NCBI GenBank assembly: GCA_965227215.1
Contig: OZ245729.1
Location: 124,001-188,000, forward strand
Direction of reading: 5' to 3'
DNA: 64,000 nucleotides
DNA from: Gracilimonas sp965227215
GTDB taxonomy: Bacteria > Bacteroidota > Rhodothermia > Balneolales > Balneolaceae
The notes under the pieces were generated by a model, which was not told the DNA's origin, made no database searches, and worked only from the letters and a program-made list of their open reading frames with translations. The position numbers and the translations under genes were made by a program. How positions within the stretch are numbered: position 1 is the first letter of the stretch; every line of letters begins with the position of its first letter. Of the stretch, positions 43,507 through 53,219 are shown in pieces.

Positions 43507-45531
43507 TTGAGTACTTCTGCTGAAGACATAGAAAATTGCACCCTCGAAGGACTAGAAGAATTTCCTTTGGGTTATACTTCGCGAGGGAATCAAAGTTTTT
43601 TTCGGCTGTTTGCTCCTAAGGCAAGCTTAGTAACTCTGATCATTTATGATGAATATGAGCACGATTCCGGGCTCCAATTTCCTTTAGAAAAGAATGACGA
43701 TGGAATTTGGCTGACTTTAATTCAGGATACTTTTTTTGGAAAGTGGTATGCATATAAAATTGAAGGTCCAGAAGATGATCCCTTTTTTGAGCATACAGAT
43801 CACCCCATCGCTGATCCAAGAAGCCGGCATGTAACCTCAACCAACCATCATCTGCAATTCCCAAAAACAAAGATTGTTGAAGATGCCGCGTTTGACTGGG
43901 AAGATGATAGCTTTGTGGCTCCGGAAGATCCAAGAGATTTGGTCATCTATGAAACCCATATTAAGGATATGGTGGCCCACTCCTCCGCCAAAACCTTTGT
44001 GCAGGGAATTTATAATGATTTTCGGGAGGCTGAAGTCGGAGGAATCCGTCATTTGAAAAGGCTTGGGGTGAATGCTGTAGAATTCCTACCTCTCCAAAAA
44101 TTCGGATATTTTGAGCCTCCCTTCGACGAAGAAACAGACCAAGGTATAAAGAACATATGGAATCCCTATGCCAGAAATTATTGGGGATACATGACCTCCT
44201 TCTTCTTTGCCCCGGAAACTATGTATGCATCTGACGCTACGCTGGAACCGGGAAAAACTGTGGGGAAAAGCACGAAAGCATCAAACGAGCTTAAATCTTT
44301 GGTTAAAGCCCTTCACAACGAAGACATCTCTGTTATTATGGATGTGGTGTACAACCATGCTTCGCACTATGATTTGAATCCGCTTAAGCACACCGCTAAA
44401 GACCATTATTTCCGGTTGGATGAAAAAGGCAATTACCTGAATGACAGCTGGACAGGCAATGACATAGATACCTCAAAAGAATATGCCCGGGAAATCATCA
44501 TTGAGTCCGTTAAACACTGGATGACGGAATATCACATTGATGGATTTCGGTTTGACTTAGCCGGCATCATTGACTGGGAAACGATTGACCTTATAAAAGA
44601 GGAAGCTCGAAAAATCAACCCAAACGTTATACTGATTGCAGAACCCTGGGGCGGTAGTTACAAGCCCGCAGACTTTTCAGATCATGGCTGGGCGTGCTGG
44701 AATGATAAAATCCGGAATGGACTGAAAGGCTATCACCCCAAAGAGAACAAAGGTTTTATTTTTGGAGAAACCGATCCGAACCTAACCCGATTTGGTATTG
44801 AGAATTTACTGCGAGGTACGCTTGAATCGGGAGAACTTGGCCTGTTTAATCACTCCGGTCATTCAGTAAATTACCTGGAAAGTCATGATGGATACACGCT
44901 TGGGGATTACATCCGCATAGCTCTTGATCCATCAAAAGCAGAAACCGTTTTCAAAGACAAAAGGCAGCTCACCTCCCTGTCCGAGTATGAATTGAAAATA
45001 GCGAAGTTAGCGGCCTTGTCTTTATTCGTTTCTCAAGGGATCACGATGATCCACGCCGGGCAGGAATGGGCGCGCTCAAAAATGATTCAGGATCCGGGCG
45101 GTGTAGACTCCCGAAAAGGTATGCTCGATCATGATAGTTACAACAAAGATGATGAAACGAATTGGCTGAATTTTAATGAATTAAACATCAATAAAGAATT
45201 ATTTGATTACTATAAAGGATTGATAGAGTTACGATTAGATGCCCCGGCTCTCAGAAAGGCAGAACCTGATGAAATCAATTTCAAAGTATACAATGATCCA
45301 CTCCACATCACCTTTTCAATAGACGGAAAAAGTTCAGGTGATATGTACGATTACTTTGTATCATTGAACGCAAGTAAAGACCATGCTCACGAAATAGTGC
45401 TACCAGAAGGATACTGGGAAATCATTGTAAATCCCGAAAAGTCGGGTGCTTCAACCATTCAAAGTATTGAAGAATCAATGATGATACCGGCAACTTCCGG
45501 AGTTGTATTAAGAAAGTTGCGTGTGAGCTAA
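43507..45531 (+). CDS. GH13 alpha-1,6-glucan debranching enzyme (pullulanase/isoamylase type)
   Basis: 674 residues from a TTG start; no ATG occurs near, and the frame upstream carries no better start. A CBM48-like N-terminal domain (about 25-105, with FFRLFAPKASLVTLIIYDE) is followed by the TIM barrel: NIWNPYARNYWGYMTSFFF, VIMDVVYNHAS, DGFRFDLAGIID with nucleophile Asp near 350, LIAEPWGG with acid/base Glu near 380, and NYLESHDGYT with the transition-state Asp near 460. It should cleave alpha-1,6 bonds of glycogen or pullulan. No signal peptide is visible, so intracellular glycogen use is more likely. No other glycogen gene is nearby. Confidence 0.88.
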   Translation: MSTSAEDIENCTLEGLEEFPLGYTSRGNQSFFRLFAPKASLVTLIIYDEYEHDSGLQFPLEKNDDGIWLTLIQDTFFGKWYAYKIEGPEDDPFFEHTDHPIADPRSRHVTSTNHHLQFPKTKIVEDAAFDWEDDSFVAPEDPRDLVIYETHIKDMVAHSSAKTFVQGIYNDFREAEVGGIRHLKRLGVNAVEFLPLQKFGYFEPPFDEETDQGIKNIWNPYARNYWGYMTSFFFAPETMYASDATLEPGKTVGKSTKASNELKSLVKALHNEDISVIMDVVYNHASHYDLNPLKHTAKDHYFRLDEKGNYLNDSWTGNDIDTSKEYAREIIIESVKHWMTEYHIDGFRFDLAGIIDWETIDLIKEEARKINPNVILIAEPWGGSYKPADFSDHGWACWNDKIRNGLKGYHPKENKGFIFGETDPNLTRFGIENLLRGTLESGELGLFNHSGHSVNYLESHDGYTLGDYIRIALDPSKAETVFKDKRQLTSLSEYELKIAKLAALSLFVSQGITMIHAGQEWARSKMIQDPGGVDSRKGMLDHDSYNKDDETNWLNFNELNINKELFDYYKGLIELRLDAPALRKAEPDEINFKVYNDPLHITFSIDGKSSGDMYDYFVSLNASKDHAHEIVLPEGYWEIIVNPEKSGASTIQSIEESMMIPATSGVVLRKLRVS

Positions 45532-45568
45532 GCTTAAAATATTTTACCCCCTCATTTTAATAATCCTT

Positions 45569-45574
45569 AGGAGG
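45569..45574 (+). promoter_or_regulatory. Strong ribosome binding site supporting a TTG start
   Basis: AGGAGG with 7 bases to the TTG at 45582. This fixes the transporter start at a TTG codon and shows that this organism uses Shine-Dalgarno sites at some genes. Confidence 0.75.
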
Positions 45575-45581
45575 AACACAC

Positions 45582-46928
45582 TTGGCTGGAACAACCACAA
45601 CCGACCGCGGTTCATGGAATTCAAAACTTGGCTTTATACTCGCAGCTGCCGGTTCAGCGGTAGGACTCGGTAACATTTGGGCTTTCCCTACTAAAGTTGC
45701 TACCGAAGGCGGCGCCGCTTACCTGTTAATTTATCTACTTTGTACTTTTGCTATTGGTTTTCCGGTGATGGTAGCTGAGATCACCATTGGTAGAAAATCT
45801 GGCAAAAACCCCGTGGGTGCCTTTAAAGCCATCAGTTCAAGTAAGTTTTTTCCATTGGTTGGTTTATGGGGTGTAATTTGTGGAGTGATGATCCTCTCTT
45901 TCTACACCGTAGTAGCCGGTTGGGCCTTTGGTTTTGCCTTCGAAGAGATATTCTACTTTTTTGGGTGGTCGGGTGCAGCAGATTGGCTCACCGACACTAA
46001 TAACGGATTTAAGAATGCCATCATTGCCACTGTTTTCATGCTGGGGACAATCAAAATTATTACCGCCGGAGTAAGCGATGGTATTGAACGCGCCACCAAA
46101 GCCATGATGCCCCTTCTAATTGGGATTATCATTGTGATGATTATTTATGTGCTACTACAGCCGGGTAGTGCTGAAGGTGTGAGCATTTACTTACTTCCTG
46201 ACTTTAGTAAGATTAATGCAGGATTGATTTTTTCTGCCATGGGTCAGGCTTTCTTCTCCCTCTCTTTAGGAATGGGTGCCCTTATCACCTACGGTTCCTA
46301 CCTGAATAAGAAGGAAAATATTCCACAGGCAGCTGCCTATGTAACTCTGGCTGATGTTGGAATAGCCTTTTTAGCCGGCTTACTTATTGTCCCTGCAATG
46401 TATCTTGCTCAAAGTCAGGGCATCAACATTAATGCCGGTGGCTCATTAGCATCCAGTACCGATCTTGTTTTTCAAATACTACCTGCTTTGTTCCACACCA
46501 TTGGCGGTTCAGTAGGAATGATATTAGGCGTAACGTTCTTTTTGCTTCTTAGTATTGCCGCGCTCACATCAACCATTTCCCTTTTAGAAGTTCCGGTTTC
46601 TTATGTAATCGATGAATTTGAAGTGCAACGAAAAAAAGCAGCGTGGACGGTAGGATTAGGCATCTTGGTTGTTTCTGTCACGGTAGCCTTCTTCCCTGCC
46701 TTAATCGGCTGGTTCGACTACCTGTTTAGCACTATCGGTTTACCACTTGGAGGATTTTTAATCTGCTTGTTTGTAGGCTATTTTTGGAAAACCGATCAGG
46801 CATTAAACGAAATGGAATACGGATTTGCCGGTATCAAGCAAACGCTGTTTTCTAAAGTTTGGCCAATATTCATCAAATATATTTGTCCTGCAGCCATACT
46901 CTATAATTTGATCTCGAATTTCATCTAA
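45582..46928 (+). CDS. Sodium-dependent neurotransmitter:sodium symporter family transporter
   Basis: 448 residues, about 11 predicted membrane helices, typical of bacterial NSS proteins such as MhsT or LeuT. The first helix carries the unwound sodium/substrate site, LAAAGSAVGLGNIWAFP, followed by EGGAAYLLIYLL. It should import an amino acid with sodium; substrate not known. Starts with TTG after a strong AGGAGG site. It sits alone between the debranching enzyme and efp. Confidence 0.93.
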   Translation: MAGTTTTDRGSWNSKLGFILAAAGSAVGLGNIWAFPTKVATEGGAAYLLIYLLCTFAIGFPVMVAEITIGRKSGKNPVGAFKAISSSKFFPLVGLWGVICGVMILSFYTVVAGWAFGFAFEEIFYFFGWSGAADWLTDTNNGFKNAIIATVFMLGTIKIITAGVSDGIERATKAMMPLLIGIIIVMIIYVLLQPGSAEGVSIYLLPDFSKINAGLIFSAMGQAFFSLSLGMGALITYGSYLNKKENIPQAAAYVTLADVGIAFLAGLLIVPAMYLAQSQGININAGGSLASSTDLVFQILPALFHTIGGSVGMILGVTFFLLLSIAALTSTISLLEVPVSYVIDEFEVQRKKAAWTVGLGILVVSVTVAFFPALIGWFDYLFSTIGLPLGGFLICLFVGYFWKTDQALNEMEYGFAGIKQTLFSKVWPIFIKYICPAAILYNLISNFI

Positions 46929-46933
46929 ACTCA

Positions 46934-46965
46934 TTTGTTATCCAAGTGGGCAGGTGCTATTTTTG
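46934..46965 (+). promoter_or_regulatory. Predicted Bacteroidota-type promoter of efp
   Basis: TTTG at 46934-46937, 20 bases, then TATTTTTG at 46958-46965, an exact match to the TTTG-N19-21-TAnnTTTG pattern known for the main sigma factor in this phylum. The transcription start would be near 46972, upstream of an AGGAGGA site at 46978-46984. Confidence 0.55.
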
Positions 46966-46995
46966 AGCGAAATTTATAGGAGGAAAACTTAAAGA

Positions 46996-47565
46996 ATGTC
47001 AAAAGTATCAACATCAGATTTCAGAAACGGTATGGTTCTGGATCTGGACGGAGAACTCTACTCCATTACTGAGTTTCAGCATGTAAAGCCAGGGAAAGGT
47101 CCCGCTTTTGTACGCACGAAGCTTAAAGGAATTGTAAACGATAAGAATATTGACAAAACCTGGCGTTCAGGCGAAAATGCAGAAGCTGTCCGTGTTGAAA
47201 CCCGGGAGTATCAGTATCTCTACAATGATGGAGAACTTTTTTACCTGATGCATACCGACACTTACGAGCAGATTCCCGTGAACGCATCTCAGGTTGAACG
47301 AAAAGGGTTTCTGATTGACGGGCAGAATTGTGTTGTCGTCGTAAATGCTGATGAAGAGTCGGTATTGTATGTGGAACCCAAAGACCATATTGAAGCCACA
47401 GTAGAACAAACAGATCCCGGTGTTCGTGGTGACACCGCACAAGGTGGAAGCAAACCAGCTACCCTTGAATCTGGAGCAACGGTTCAAGTTCCACTTTTCA
47501 TCAACGAGGGCGAGAAAATTCGCGTTGATACCCGAACCGGAGAATATATAGAACGAGCTAAATAA
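46996..47565 (+). CDS. efp: Elongation factor P
   Basis: 189 residues, three OB-like domains. EF-P relieves ribosome stalling at poly-proline. The modified residue position is Lys34 in KPGKGPAFVR. Preceded by a strong AGGAGGA at 46978-46984 with a 12-base spacing. It heads the efp-accB-accC cluster, an arrangement known in many bacteria. Which Lys34-modifying enzyme is present cannot be told from this window. Confidence 0.97.
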   Translation: MSKVSTSDFRNGMVLDLDGELYSITEFQHVKPGKGPAFVRTKLKGIVNDKNIDKTWRSGENAEAVRVETREYQYLYNDGELFYLMHTDTYEQIPVNASQVERKGFLIDGQNCVVVVNADEESVLYVEPKDHIEATVEQTDPGVRGDTAQGGSKPATLESGATVQVPLFINEGEKIRVDTRTGEYIERAK

Positions 47566-47573
47566 GACTAATC

Positions 47574-48056
47574 ATGGATTTAAAACTGATAAAAAACATT
47601 TTAGATATGATCGCCGAGAGCGATGTTAACGAAGTATCTCTCCAAGAAGGCGATTTCAAAATCAAAGTTAAAAAACAGGGTGAAGTCCAGCAGGTTACCT
47701 ATTCACAACCTGCCACAGCGCCTCAAGCACCGGCTCAGCCTGCTGCTCCTGCTCAACCGGCAGCATCAGCAGCTGCTTCACAGTCCGAATCTGATGATTC
47801 AGCGGCTCAGGCAGAGGGCGACACAGTTACCTCTCCTATTGTTGGGACTTTCTATGAGTCACCATCGCCTGATTCTGATCCTTTTGTAAAAGTTGGAGAT
47901 AAAGTTTCTAAAGGCGACACGCTTTGTATTGTGGAAGCCATGAAAATCATGAACGAAATTGAAGCTGAATTCAGCGGAACCGTTAAGCAAATTCTGGTAG
48001 ATGATGCCCAACCCGTTGAATACGAACAACCACTTTTCATCATTAAAAAAGACTAA
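47574..48056 (+). CDS. accB: Biotin carboxyl carrier protein of acetyl-CoA carboxylase
   Basis: 160 residues. Biotinylated lysine is Lys123 in the CIVEAMKIMNEIE motif. An N-terminal KLIKNILDMIAESDVNEV segment for interaction, an Ala/Pro/Gln-rich linker (about 43-78) and the biotinyl domain (about 84-160) are in the usual order. Carries CO2 from AccC to the carboxyltransferase (AccA/AccD, not in the window). It needs biotin, for which bioC and a BioH-like gene are present at 10904-12431. Confidence 0.97.
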   Translation: MDLKLIKNILDMIAESDVNEVSLQEGDFKIKVKKQGEVQQVTYSQPATAPQAPAQPAAPAQPAASAAASQSESDDSAAQAEGDTVTSPIVGTFYESPSPDSDPFVKVGDKVSKGDTLCIVEAMKIMNEIEAEFSGTVKQILVDDAQPVEYEQPLFIIKKD

Positions 48057-48065
48057 GCGGCTTTC

Positions 48066-49418
48066 ATGTTTAAAAAAATTCTGATTGCCAATCGAGGAGA
48101 AATTGCACTGCGAATTATTCGCACCTGCCAGGAAATGGGCATCAAAACTGTGGCCGTTTATTCTACAGCCGATGCTGACAGCCTGCACGTTAAGTTTGCC
48201 GATGAAGCAGTTTGTATTGGTCCGGCTGCCGGTAAAGAAAGCTACCTAAAAATTCCCAGCATCTTAGCGGCTGCCGAAATTACAAATGCGGAAGCCATCC
48301 ATCCCGGATATGGATTCTTGGCTGAAAATGCGGAATTCTCCCGAATTTGTGGAGAGCACGACCTCAAATTTATTGGCCCTTCGCCTGAAGCCATCGGCAA
48401 AATGGGTGACAAATCCGTAGCCAAGGCTACCATGATTGCCAACAACGTTCCGGTTGTGCCCGGTAGTGATGGCGAAGTGGATAGTTATGAAGAGGCTAAG
48501 AAAGTTTGTGATGAGATCGGATTCCCGGTTATCATTAAAGCGTCTGCCGGTGGCGGTGGTCGTGGAATGCGCATGGTAATGGAAGCTTCCGAGCTTGAAA
48601 AGAATTACAAGATGTGCCGGAATGAGGCTGAAACCGCCTTTAATAACCCGGCTGTTTATATTGAGCGCTTTGTTACTAATCCTCATCACGTAGAAATTCA
48701 GGTTCTTTCTGATCAGCATGGCAATCATACCCACTTAGGGGAACGAGATTGTTCTCTGCAACGTCGCCACCAAAAAGTACTGGAAGAGTCTCCTTCTCCC
48801 CTTATGACGGAAGAACTCCGTAAAAGAATGGGTGATGCAGCTACTAATGCAGCCAAAGCTGTAAATTATGAAGGTGCGGGAACGGTAGAGTTTTTGGTAG
48901 ATGACGACCATAACTTCTACTTCATGGAAATGAATACCCGTATTCAGGTAGAGCATCCCGTTACGGAAGAAGTTACCGGCATCGATCTGATTGAAGAACA
49001 AATTAAAGTAGCAGCCGGCGAGAAACTGAAGCCTTTTGAGCTTGAGTTTAACAACCACGCGATTGAGTGCCGTATAAATGCGGAAGATCCGGAACATAAT
49101 TTCCGACCTTCAGCAGGCGAAATAACCGTGTTTCATCCTCCGGGTGGACATGGAGTTCGTTTAGATACGCATGCTTATTCCGGGTATCGAATTCCCCCTC
49201 ACTATGATTCCATGATCGCGAAACTGATTGTTAGCGCACCTACCCGCGAAGATGCAATCAAGAAAATGAAGCGGGCTCTTCAGGAATTCATTATTGAAGG
49301 AATTAAGACCACTATCCCTTATCACATTCAGCTGATGGATGATGAAAACTTTATAAAAGGGAAGTTTGATACCAAGTATCTGGAAAGAGAATTTAAATAC
49401 ACACCCAAAGAAGACTAA
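48066..49418 (+). CDS. accC: Biotin carboxylase subunit of acetyl-CoA carboxylase
   Basis: 450 residues, normal length. ATP-grasp enzyme that carboxylates biotin on AccB. FKKILIANRGEIALRIIR at the N-terminus, the ATP-binding loop IKASAGGGGRGMRMV, and EMNTRIQVEHPVTE near 290-303 are canonical. Nine bases after accB; gcvH begins 6 bases after its stop. Confidence 0.98.
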   Translation: MFKKILIANRGEIALRIIRTCQEMGIKTVAVYSTADADSLHVKFADEAVCIGPAAGKESYLKIPSILAAAEITNAEAIHPGYGFLAENAEFSRICGEHDLKFIGPSPEAIGKMGDKSVAKATMIANNVPVVPGSDGEVDSYEEAKKVCDEIGFPVIIKASAGGGGRGMRMVMEASELEKNYKMCRNEAETAFNNPAVYIERFVTNPHHVEIQVLSDQHGNHTHLGERDCSLQRRHQKVLEESPSPLMTEELRKRMGDAATNAAKAVNYEGAGTVEFLVDDDHNFYFMEMNTRIQVEHPVTEEVTGIDLIEEQIKVAAGEKLKPFELEFNNHAIECRINAEDPEHNFRPSAGEITVFHPPGGHGVRLDTHAYSGYRIPPHYDSMIAKLIVSAPTREDAIKKMKRALQEFIIEGIKTTIPYHIQLMDDENFIKGKFDTKYLEREFKYTPKED

Positions 49419-49424
49419 ACTACG

Positions 49425-49805
49425 ATGAGCATACCTTCCGAACTGAAGTACACACGCGAACATGAGTGGATTAAGGATAACGGCGATGGAACTGCCACTA
49501 TCGGTATCACCGATTTTGCTCAGGGTGAATTAGGTGATATTGTTTTTGTAGAACTGGAGCCTGAAGGCTCTGAATTTTCCAAAGATGATACTTTTGGAAC
49601 CGTTGAAGCTGTTAAAACCGTATCTGATCTATATGCTCCTCTCGATGGTGAAATCGTTGAGCTTAACGAAAAGCTTGAAGATGAGCCGGAGCTGGTTAAT
49701 GATGATCCCTATGGTGACGGATGGATGGTCAAAATTAAAATTGCTGATGACTCTCAAATGGACGACCTGCTTTCAGCTGAAGAATACGAAGAAGTCATAG
49801 CCTGA
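49425..49805 (+). CDS. gcvH: Glycine cleavage system H protein
   Basis: 126 residues. The lipoylated lysine is Lys64 in TFGTVEAVKTVSDLYAP. Carries the aminomethyl group between the P, T and L proteins of the glycine cleavage complex; none of the partner genes is in the window. In some bacteria it also serves in lipoate transfer. It follows accC by 6 bases and is probably transcribed with it. Confidence 0.97.
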   Translation: MSIPSELKYTREHEWIKDNGDGTATIGITDFAQGELGDIVFVELEPEGSEFSKDDTFGTVEAVKTVSDLYAPLDGEIVELNEKLEDEPELVNDDPYGDGWMVKIKIADDSQMDDLLSAEEYEEVIA

Positions 49806-49861
49806 TATCCTTCCGGTACAGGCTTTATTTATTTCACTCACTAATATTTTAGAAAAGCTTC

Positions 49862-51412
49862 ATGCACAGCCGACATTCGGAATGGATTCTTATCCTTGAT
49901 TACGGTTCTCAATTCACTCAACTCATTGCACGCCGGCTGCGTGAACTCCATATTTATTGTGAGATTCACCCCTACAATGTAGACCTGGATGAAGTATCCA
50001 CTCCCACCCCCGGTGGAATCATCCTGTCAGGTGGACCCAAAAGTGTGAATGACGAAGGTGCTCCTGATCTTCAAACCAACATATTGGATTGGGATATCCC
50101 TATTCTGGGCGTTTGTTATGGCTTACAACTGTTAGCCCATACCGAAATTCCCGGAAGCGTTGAAAAGGCTGAGAAACGGGAATATGGCCGTGCAAATCTC
50201 CTCATCGATAATGATGAAGACCTACTGAAGAATATTAAGGATGAAAGCGTAGTTTGGATGAGCCATGGCGATCATATTCATGAGCTTCCTCCATCTTATG
50301 AAGTTATCGGCCACACCGCCAATGCTAAAGTTGCAGCTGTTCGCCATAAAGAGAATCAAATTTATGGTGTTCAGTTTCACCCCGAAGTAGCTCATACCGA
50401 ATACGGTAAGCAACTGCTTGAGAACTTCGCTTACACCATTTGCGACCTTAAAGGGGACTGGACTTCCGAATCTTTCATAGACGAGCAAATTCAGTCTATC
50501 CGGGAAAAAGTTGGAGACGATAAGGTATTGTGCGCTCTTTCCGGGGGTGTGGATTCCACGGTGGTGGCAACACTTATTCACAAAGCCATCGGAGATCAGC
50601 TGCAATGTGTGTTTGTGGATAACGGATTATTGAGAAAGAACGAATTTGAGTCCGTTTTAGAGCTTTATACTCAGGATCTGCATCTTCCTGTTAAGGGAGT
50701 TGACGCCTCCAAACTATTTTTAGACCGGCTTACCGGTGTTTCCGATCCCGAAGAAAAACGAAAGATTATAGGAAATACTTTCATTGATGTTTTTGAGGAA
50801 GAAATTGGCGACGATACCGATTTCAAATATCTTGCCCAGGGTACCCTTTATCCCGATGTAATCGAAAGCGTTTCCTTCAAAGGTCCTTCTGCAACCATAA
50901 AATCCCATCACAACGTGGGCGGACTTCCTGAAAAAATGAAGCTTGACCTGATTGAACCGGTACGAGAGCTTTTTAAGGATGAAGTACGTGAAGTTGGGCG
51001 AACATTGGGTATTCCCGAACATTTTATAGGCAGACACCCTTTTCCGGGGCCGGGACTTGGCATAAGGGTGTTGGGAGAGTTATCCGAAGACCGACTCAAT
51101 TTATTGAGGCAAGCCGACTATATTTTTATTGAAGAGCTTAAAAAACAAAATTTGTATAACGAAGTATGGCAGGCACTTGCCGTATTACTCCCCGTTCAAA
51201 GTGTAGGTGTAATGGGTGATGAACGAACCTATGAGTTCACTATAGCCCTGCGAGCCGTAACCAGCCTGGATGGAATGACCGCCGACTGGTCACATCTTCC
51301 CTATGAGTTTCTTGCCCATGTCTCAAATCGAATAATAAATGAGATAAAGGGAATTAACCGGGTGGTTTATGATATAAGCTCAAAGCCACCGGCTACTATT
51401 GAATGGGAGTGA
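49862..51412 (+). CDS. guaA: GMP synthase (glutamine-hydrolysing)
   Basis: 516 residues. Converts XMP to GMP. The N-terminal amidotransferase half has Cys85 in GVCYGLQLL and His/Glu in VQFHPEVAHTE; the ATP-pyrophosphatase half has the P-loop ALSGGVDSTVVATL near 222-235; the dimerisation domain ends with ISSKPPATIEWE. HPFPGPGLGIRVLGE is also canonical. Confidence 0.98.
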   Translation: MHSRHSEWILILDYGSQFTQLIARRLRELHIYCEIHPYNVDLDEVSTPTPGGIILSGGPKSVNDEGAPDLQTNILDWDIPILGVCYGLQLLAHTEIPGSVEKAEKREYGRANLLIDNDEDLLKNIKDESVVWMSHGDHIHELPPSYEVIGHTANAKVAAVRHKENQIYGVQFHPEVAHTEYGKQLLENFAYTICDLKGDWTSESFIDEQIQSIREKVGDDKVLCALSGGVDSTVVATLIHKAIGDQLQCVFVDNGLLRKNEFESVLELYTQDLHLPVKGVDASKLFLDRLTGVSDPEEKRKIIGNTFIDVFEEEIGDDTDFKYLAQGTLYPDVIESVSFKGPSATIKSHHNVGGLPEKMKLDLIEPVRELFKDEVREVGRTLGIPEHFIGRHPFPGPGLGIRVLGELSEDRLNLLRQADYIFIEELKKQNLYNEVWQALAVLLPVQSVGVMGDERTYEFTIALRAVTSLDGMTADWSHLPYEFLAHVSNRIINEIKGINRVVYDISSKPPATIEWE

Positions 51413-51485
51413 TTGTACTTGTAAAACCCGGCGAAAATCTTATTTTTTGCCTTCAATATTCCAACATCAACTAAGTTGAAAGATC

Positions 51486-53078
51486 GTGGCAGAATCAAAG
51501 GAAAAAAAGCAGGAAAAGAATACAGAGAACAAAAGCTCTTCACTCTTTAATAAGTTTCTAAACTTCATTGAAAAAGCAGGTAACAAGCTCCCGGATCCGG
51601 CTATGCTGTTCCTCATATTGCTTGTTTTTGTGTGGATACTTTCTGCTATTCTCTCTCCCATCGATTTTGGCGAAACCCATCCTTTAACCGGAAATGAATT
51701 AGCCGTAAAGAATTTACTTACCGGTGAAAGTATGGCTGATTTTTTAGCCAACATGATCAGTACATTCGTGCTGTTTGCCCCTCTGGGAATCGTACTGGTG
51801 GCCATGCTGGGTGTTGGAGTAGCTGAACACTCGGGTTGGATTGATGCAGGATTGAAAAAGCTTCTGAATTTTACCCCAAAAGCTTTCCTGACGCCCATGC
51901 TGATATTGATAGCCATAGTTAGTCACACAGCTGCTGATGCAGGATATGTGCTGGTGATACCACTTGGCGGGGTGATTTTTTATGCTGCAGGTAGACATCC
52001 TTTAGCAGGTATTGCAGCTGCCTTTGCCGGGGTGAGTGGTGGGTTTTCTGCCAACTTTATTCCCTCAGCTATCGACCCGTTGATTATGAGTTTCACTCTG
52101 GAAGCAGCTAAAATTCTGGATCCCGATATCGCCTTAAATCCACTGAACAATATTTACTTTACCGGAGCTTCCAGTTTATTAATTGTACTTGTTGGCTGGT
52201 ATATCACCGATAAAATTGTAGAACCCCGTCTTGCCGATGTTAAAATTGATGGAGACGAAGACGATATGCCCCAAATGGAAACTGTTACCGATAAAGAAAG
52301 CCGGGCATTCTGGCTTGGATTTGGTGCCATGATGCTTGGAATCATTGGCTTGTTTATTTGGGCCTGGCCGGAAAGCTCAGCTCTCAGGGATCCTAACTGG
52401 AACAATCCGGATGTAAGCTCTTTGTTTTCATTTCAAGCCCCGCTGATGCAGGCTATCGTGCCGCTGATCTTTATCTTTTTGCTGATTCCCGGTGTGGTTT
52501 ACGGTTACGCTTCCGGTAAGTACAGTTCTTCCAAAGATATGATCGACAATATGAAAAAGTCGATGGAGAGCATGGGCTACTATATTGTAATGGCTTTTTT
52601 CTGTGCCCTTTTTATTGATGCATTTTCAGAATCCAATATTGGTCTTTTAGTTGCCCTGAAAGGAGCAAACTTTCTGCAATCACTTGCACTACCCGGACAG
52701 GTTACCATTGTTGGTATAATAATTTTAAGTGCTGTTGTAAATTTGCTGGTCGGATCAGCTTCAGCTAAATGGGCTCTTATTGCTCCAATCTTTGTACCCA
52801 TGCTGATGCAATTAGGTATCTCTCCTGATCTGACTCAGGCTGCATATCGGGTGGGTGATTCCGTATCTAATATCGTAACTCCATTGCTACCCTACTTCCC
52901 GCTGGTTGTAGTATTTTGCCAGCGATATGTCAAAAATACCGGGATTGGAACGCTCATTTCAATGATGCTGCCATACTCCATTATCTTCATGGTTGTTTGG
53001 ACCATCTTCCTTCTGATCTACTGGTGGTTGGGAATCCCTCTGAGCTTTGAATCTAACTATGTATACCCAGCTATGTAA
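51486..53078 (+). CDS. AbgT-family transporter
   Basis: 530 residues from a GTG start. After a basic N-terminal tail there are about 11-13 membrane helices. The signatures SHTAADAGYVLVIPLGGVIF and SANFIPSAIDPLI match the AbgT family, which was named for p-aminobenzoyl-glutamate uptake; some members export sulfonamides. The second family repeat, VGSASAKWALIAPIFVPML and YRVGDSVSNIVTPLLPYFPL, is also present. The substrate is uncertain. It stands alone, 73 bases after guaA. Confidence 0.93.
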   Translation: MAESKEKKQEKNTENKSSSLFNKFLNFIEKAGNKLPDPAMLFLILLVFVWILSAILSPIDFGETHPLTGNELAVKNLLTGESMADFLANMISTFVLFAPLGIVLVAMLGVGVAEHSGWIDAGLKKLLNFTPKAFLTPMLILIAIVSHTAADAGYVLVIPLGGVIFYAAGRHPLAGIAAAFAGVSGGFSANFIPSAIDPLIMSFTLEAAKILDPDIALNPLNNIYFTGASSLLIVLVGWYITDKIVEPRLADVKIDGDEDDMPQMETVTDKESRAFWLGFGAMMLGIIGLFIWAWPESSALRDPNWNNPDVSSLFSFQAPLMQAIVPLIFIFLLIPGVVYGYASGKYSSSKDMIDNMKKSMESMGYYIVMAFFCALFIDAFSESNIGLLVALKGANFLQSLALPGQVTIVGIIILSAVVNLLVGSASAKWALIAPIFVPMLMQLGISPDLTQAAYRVGDSVSNIVTPLLPYFPLVVVFCQRYVKNTGIGTLISMMLPYSIIFMVVWTIFLLIYWWLGIPLSFESNYVYPAM

Positions 53079-53103
53079 TAGACTGACTGAAATTCATTCT
53101 TTT

Positions 53104-53146
53104 CAAATATCAGGTTTAAGTTCACCAAAAGAACTCGTGATATTTG
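53104..53146. repeat. Interrupted hairpin after the AbgT-type transporter
   Basis: CAAATATCA (53104-53112) pairs with TGATATTTG (53138-53146), and inside it AGTTC (53119-53123) pairs with GAACT (53131-53135) around a 7-base loop. It lies 25 bases beyond the transporter stop and about 75 bases before the next gene. There is no T run directly after it, so a weak terminator, RNA end or leader element are all possible. Confidence 0.45.
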
Positions 53147-53219
53147 TGCCATTTAAATACAGAACTTTTTTGTAGCAGCTTAGTTATAAATAAATAAACT
53201 AATCTATCCATAAATTTTG

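Noticed and set aside
47123..47487. Open frames antisense to efp
   Set aside because: They mirror a strongly conserved gene and have no initiation signal; ordinary shadow frames.
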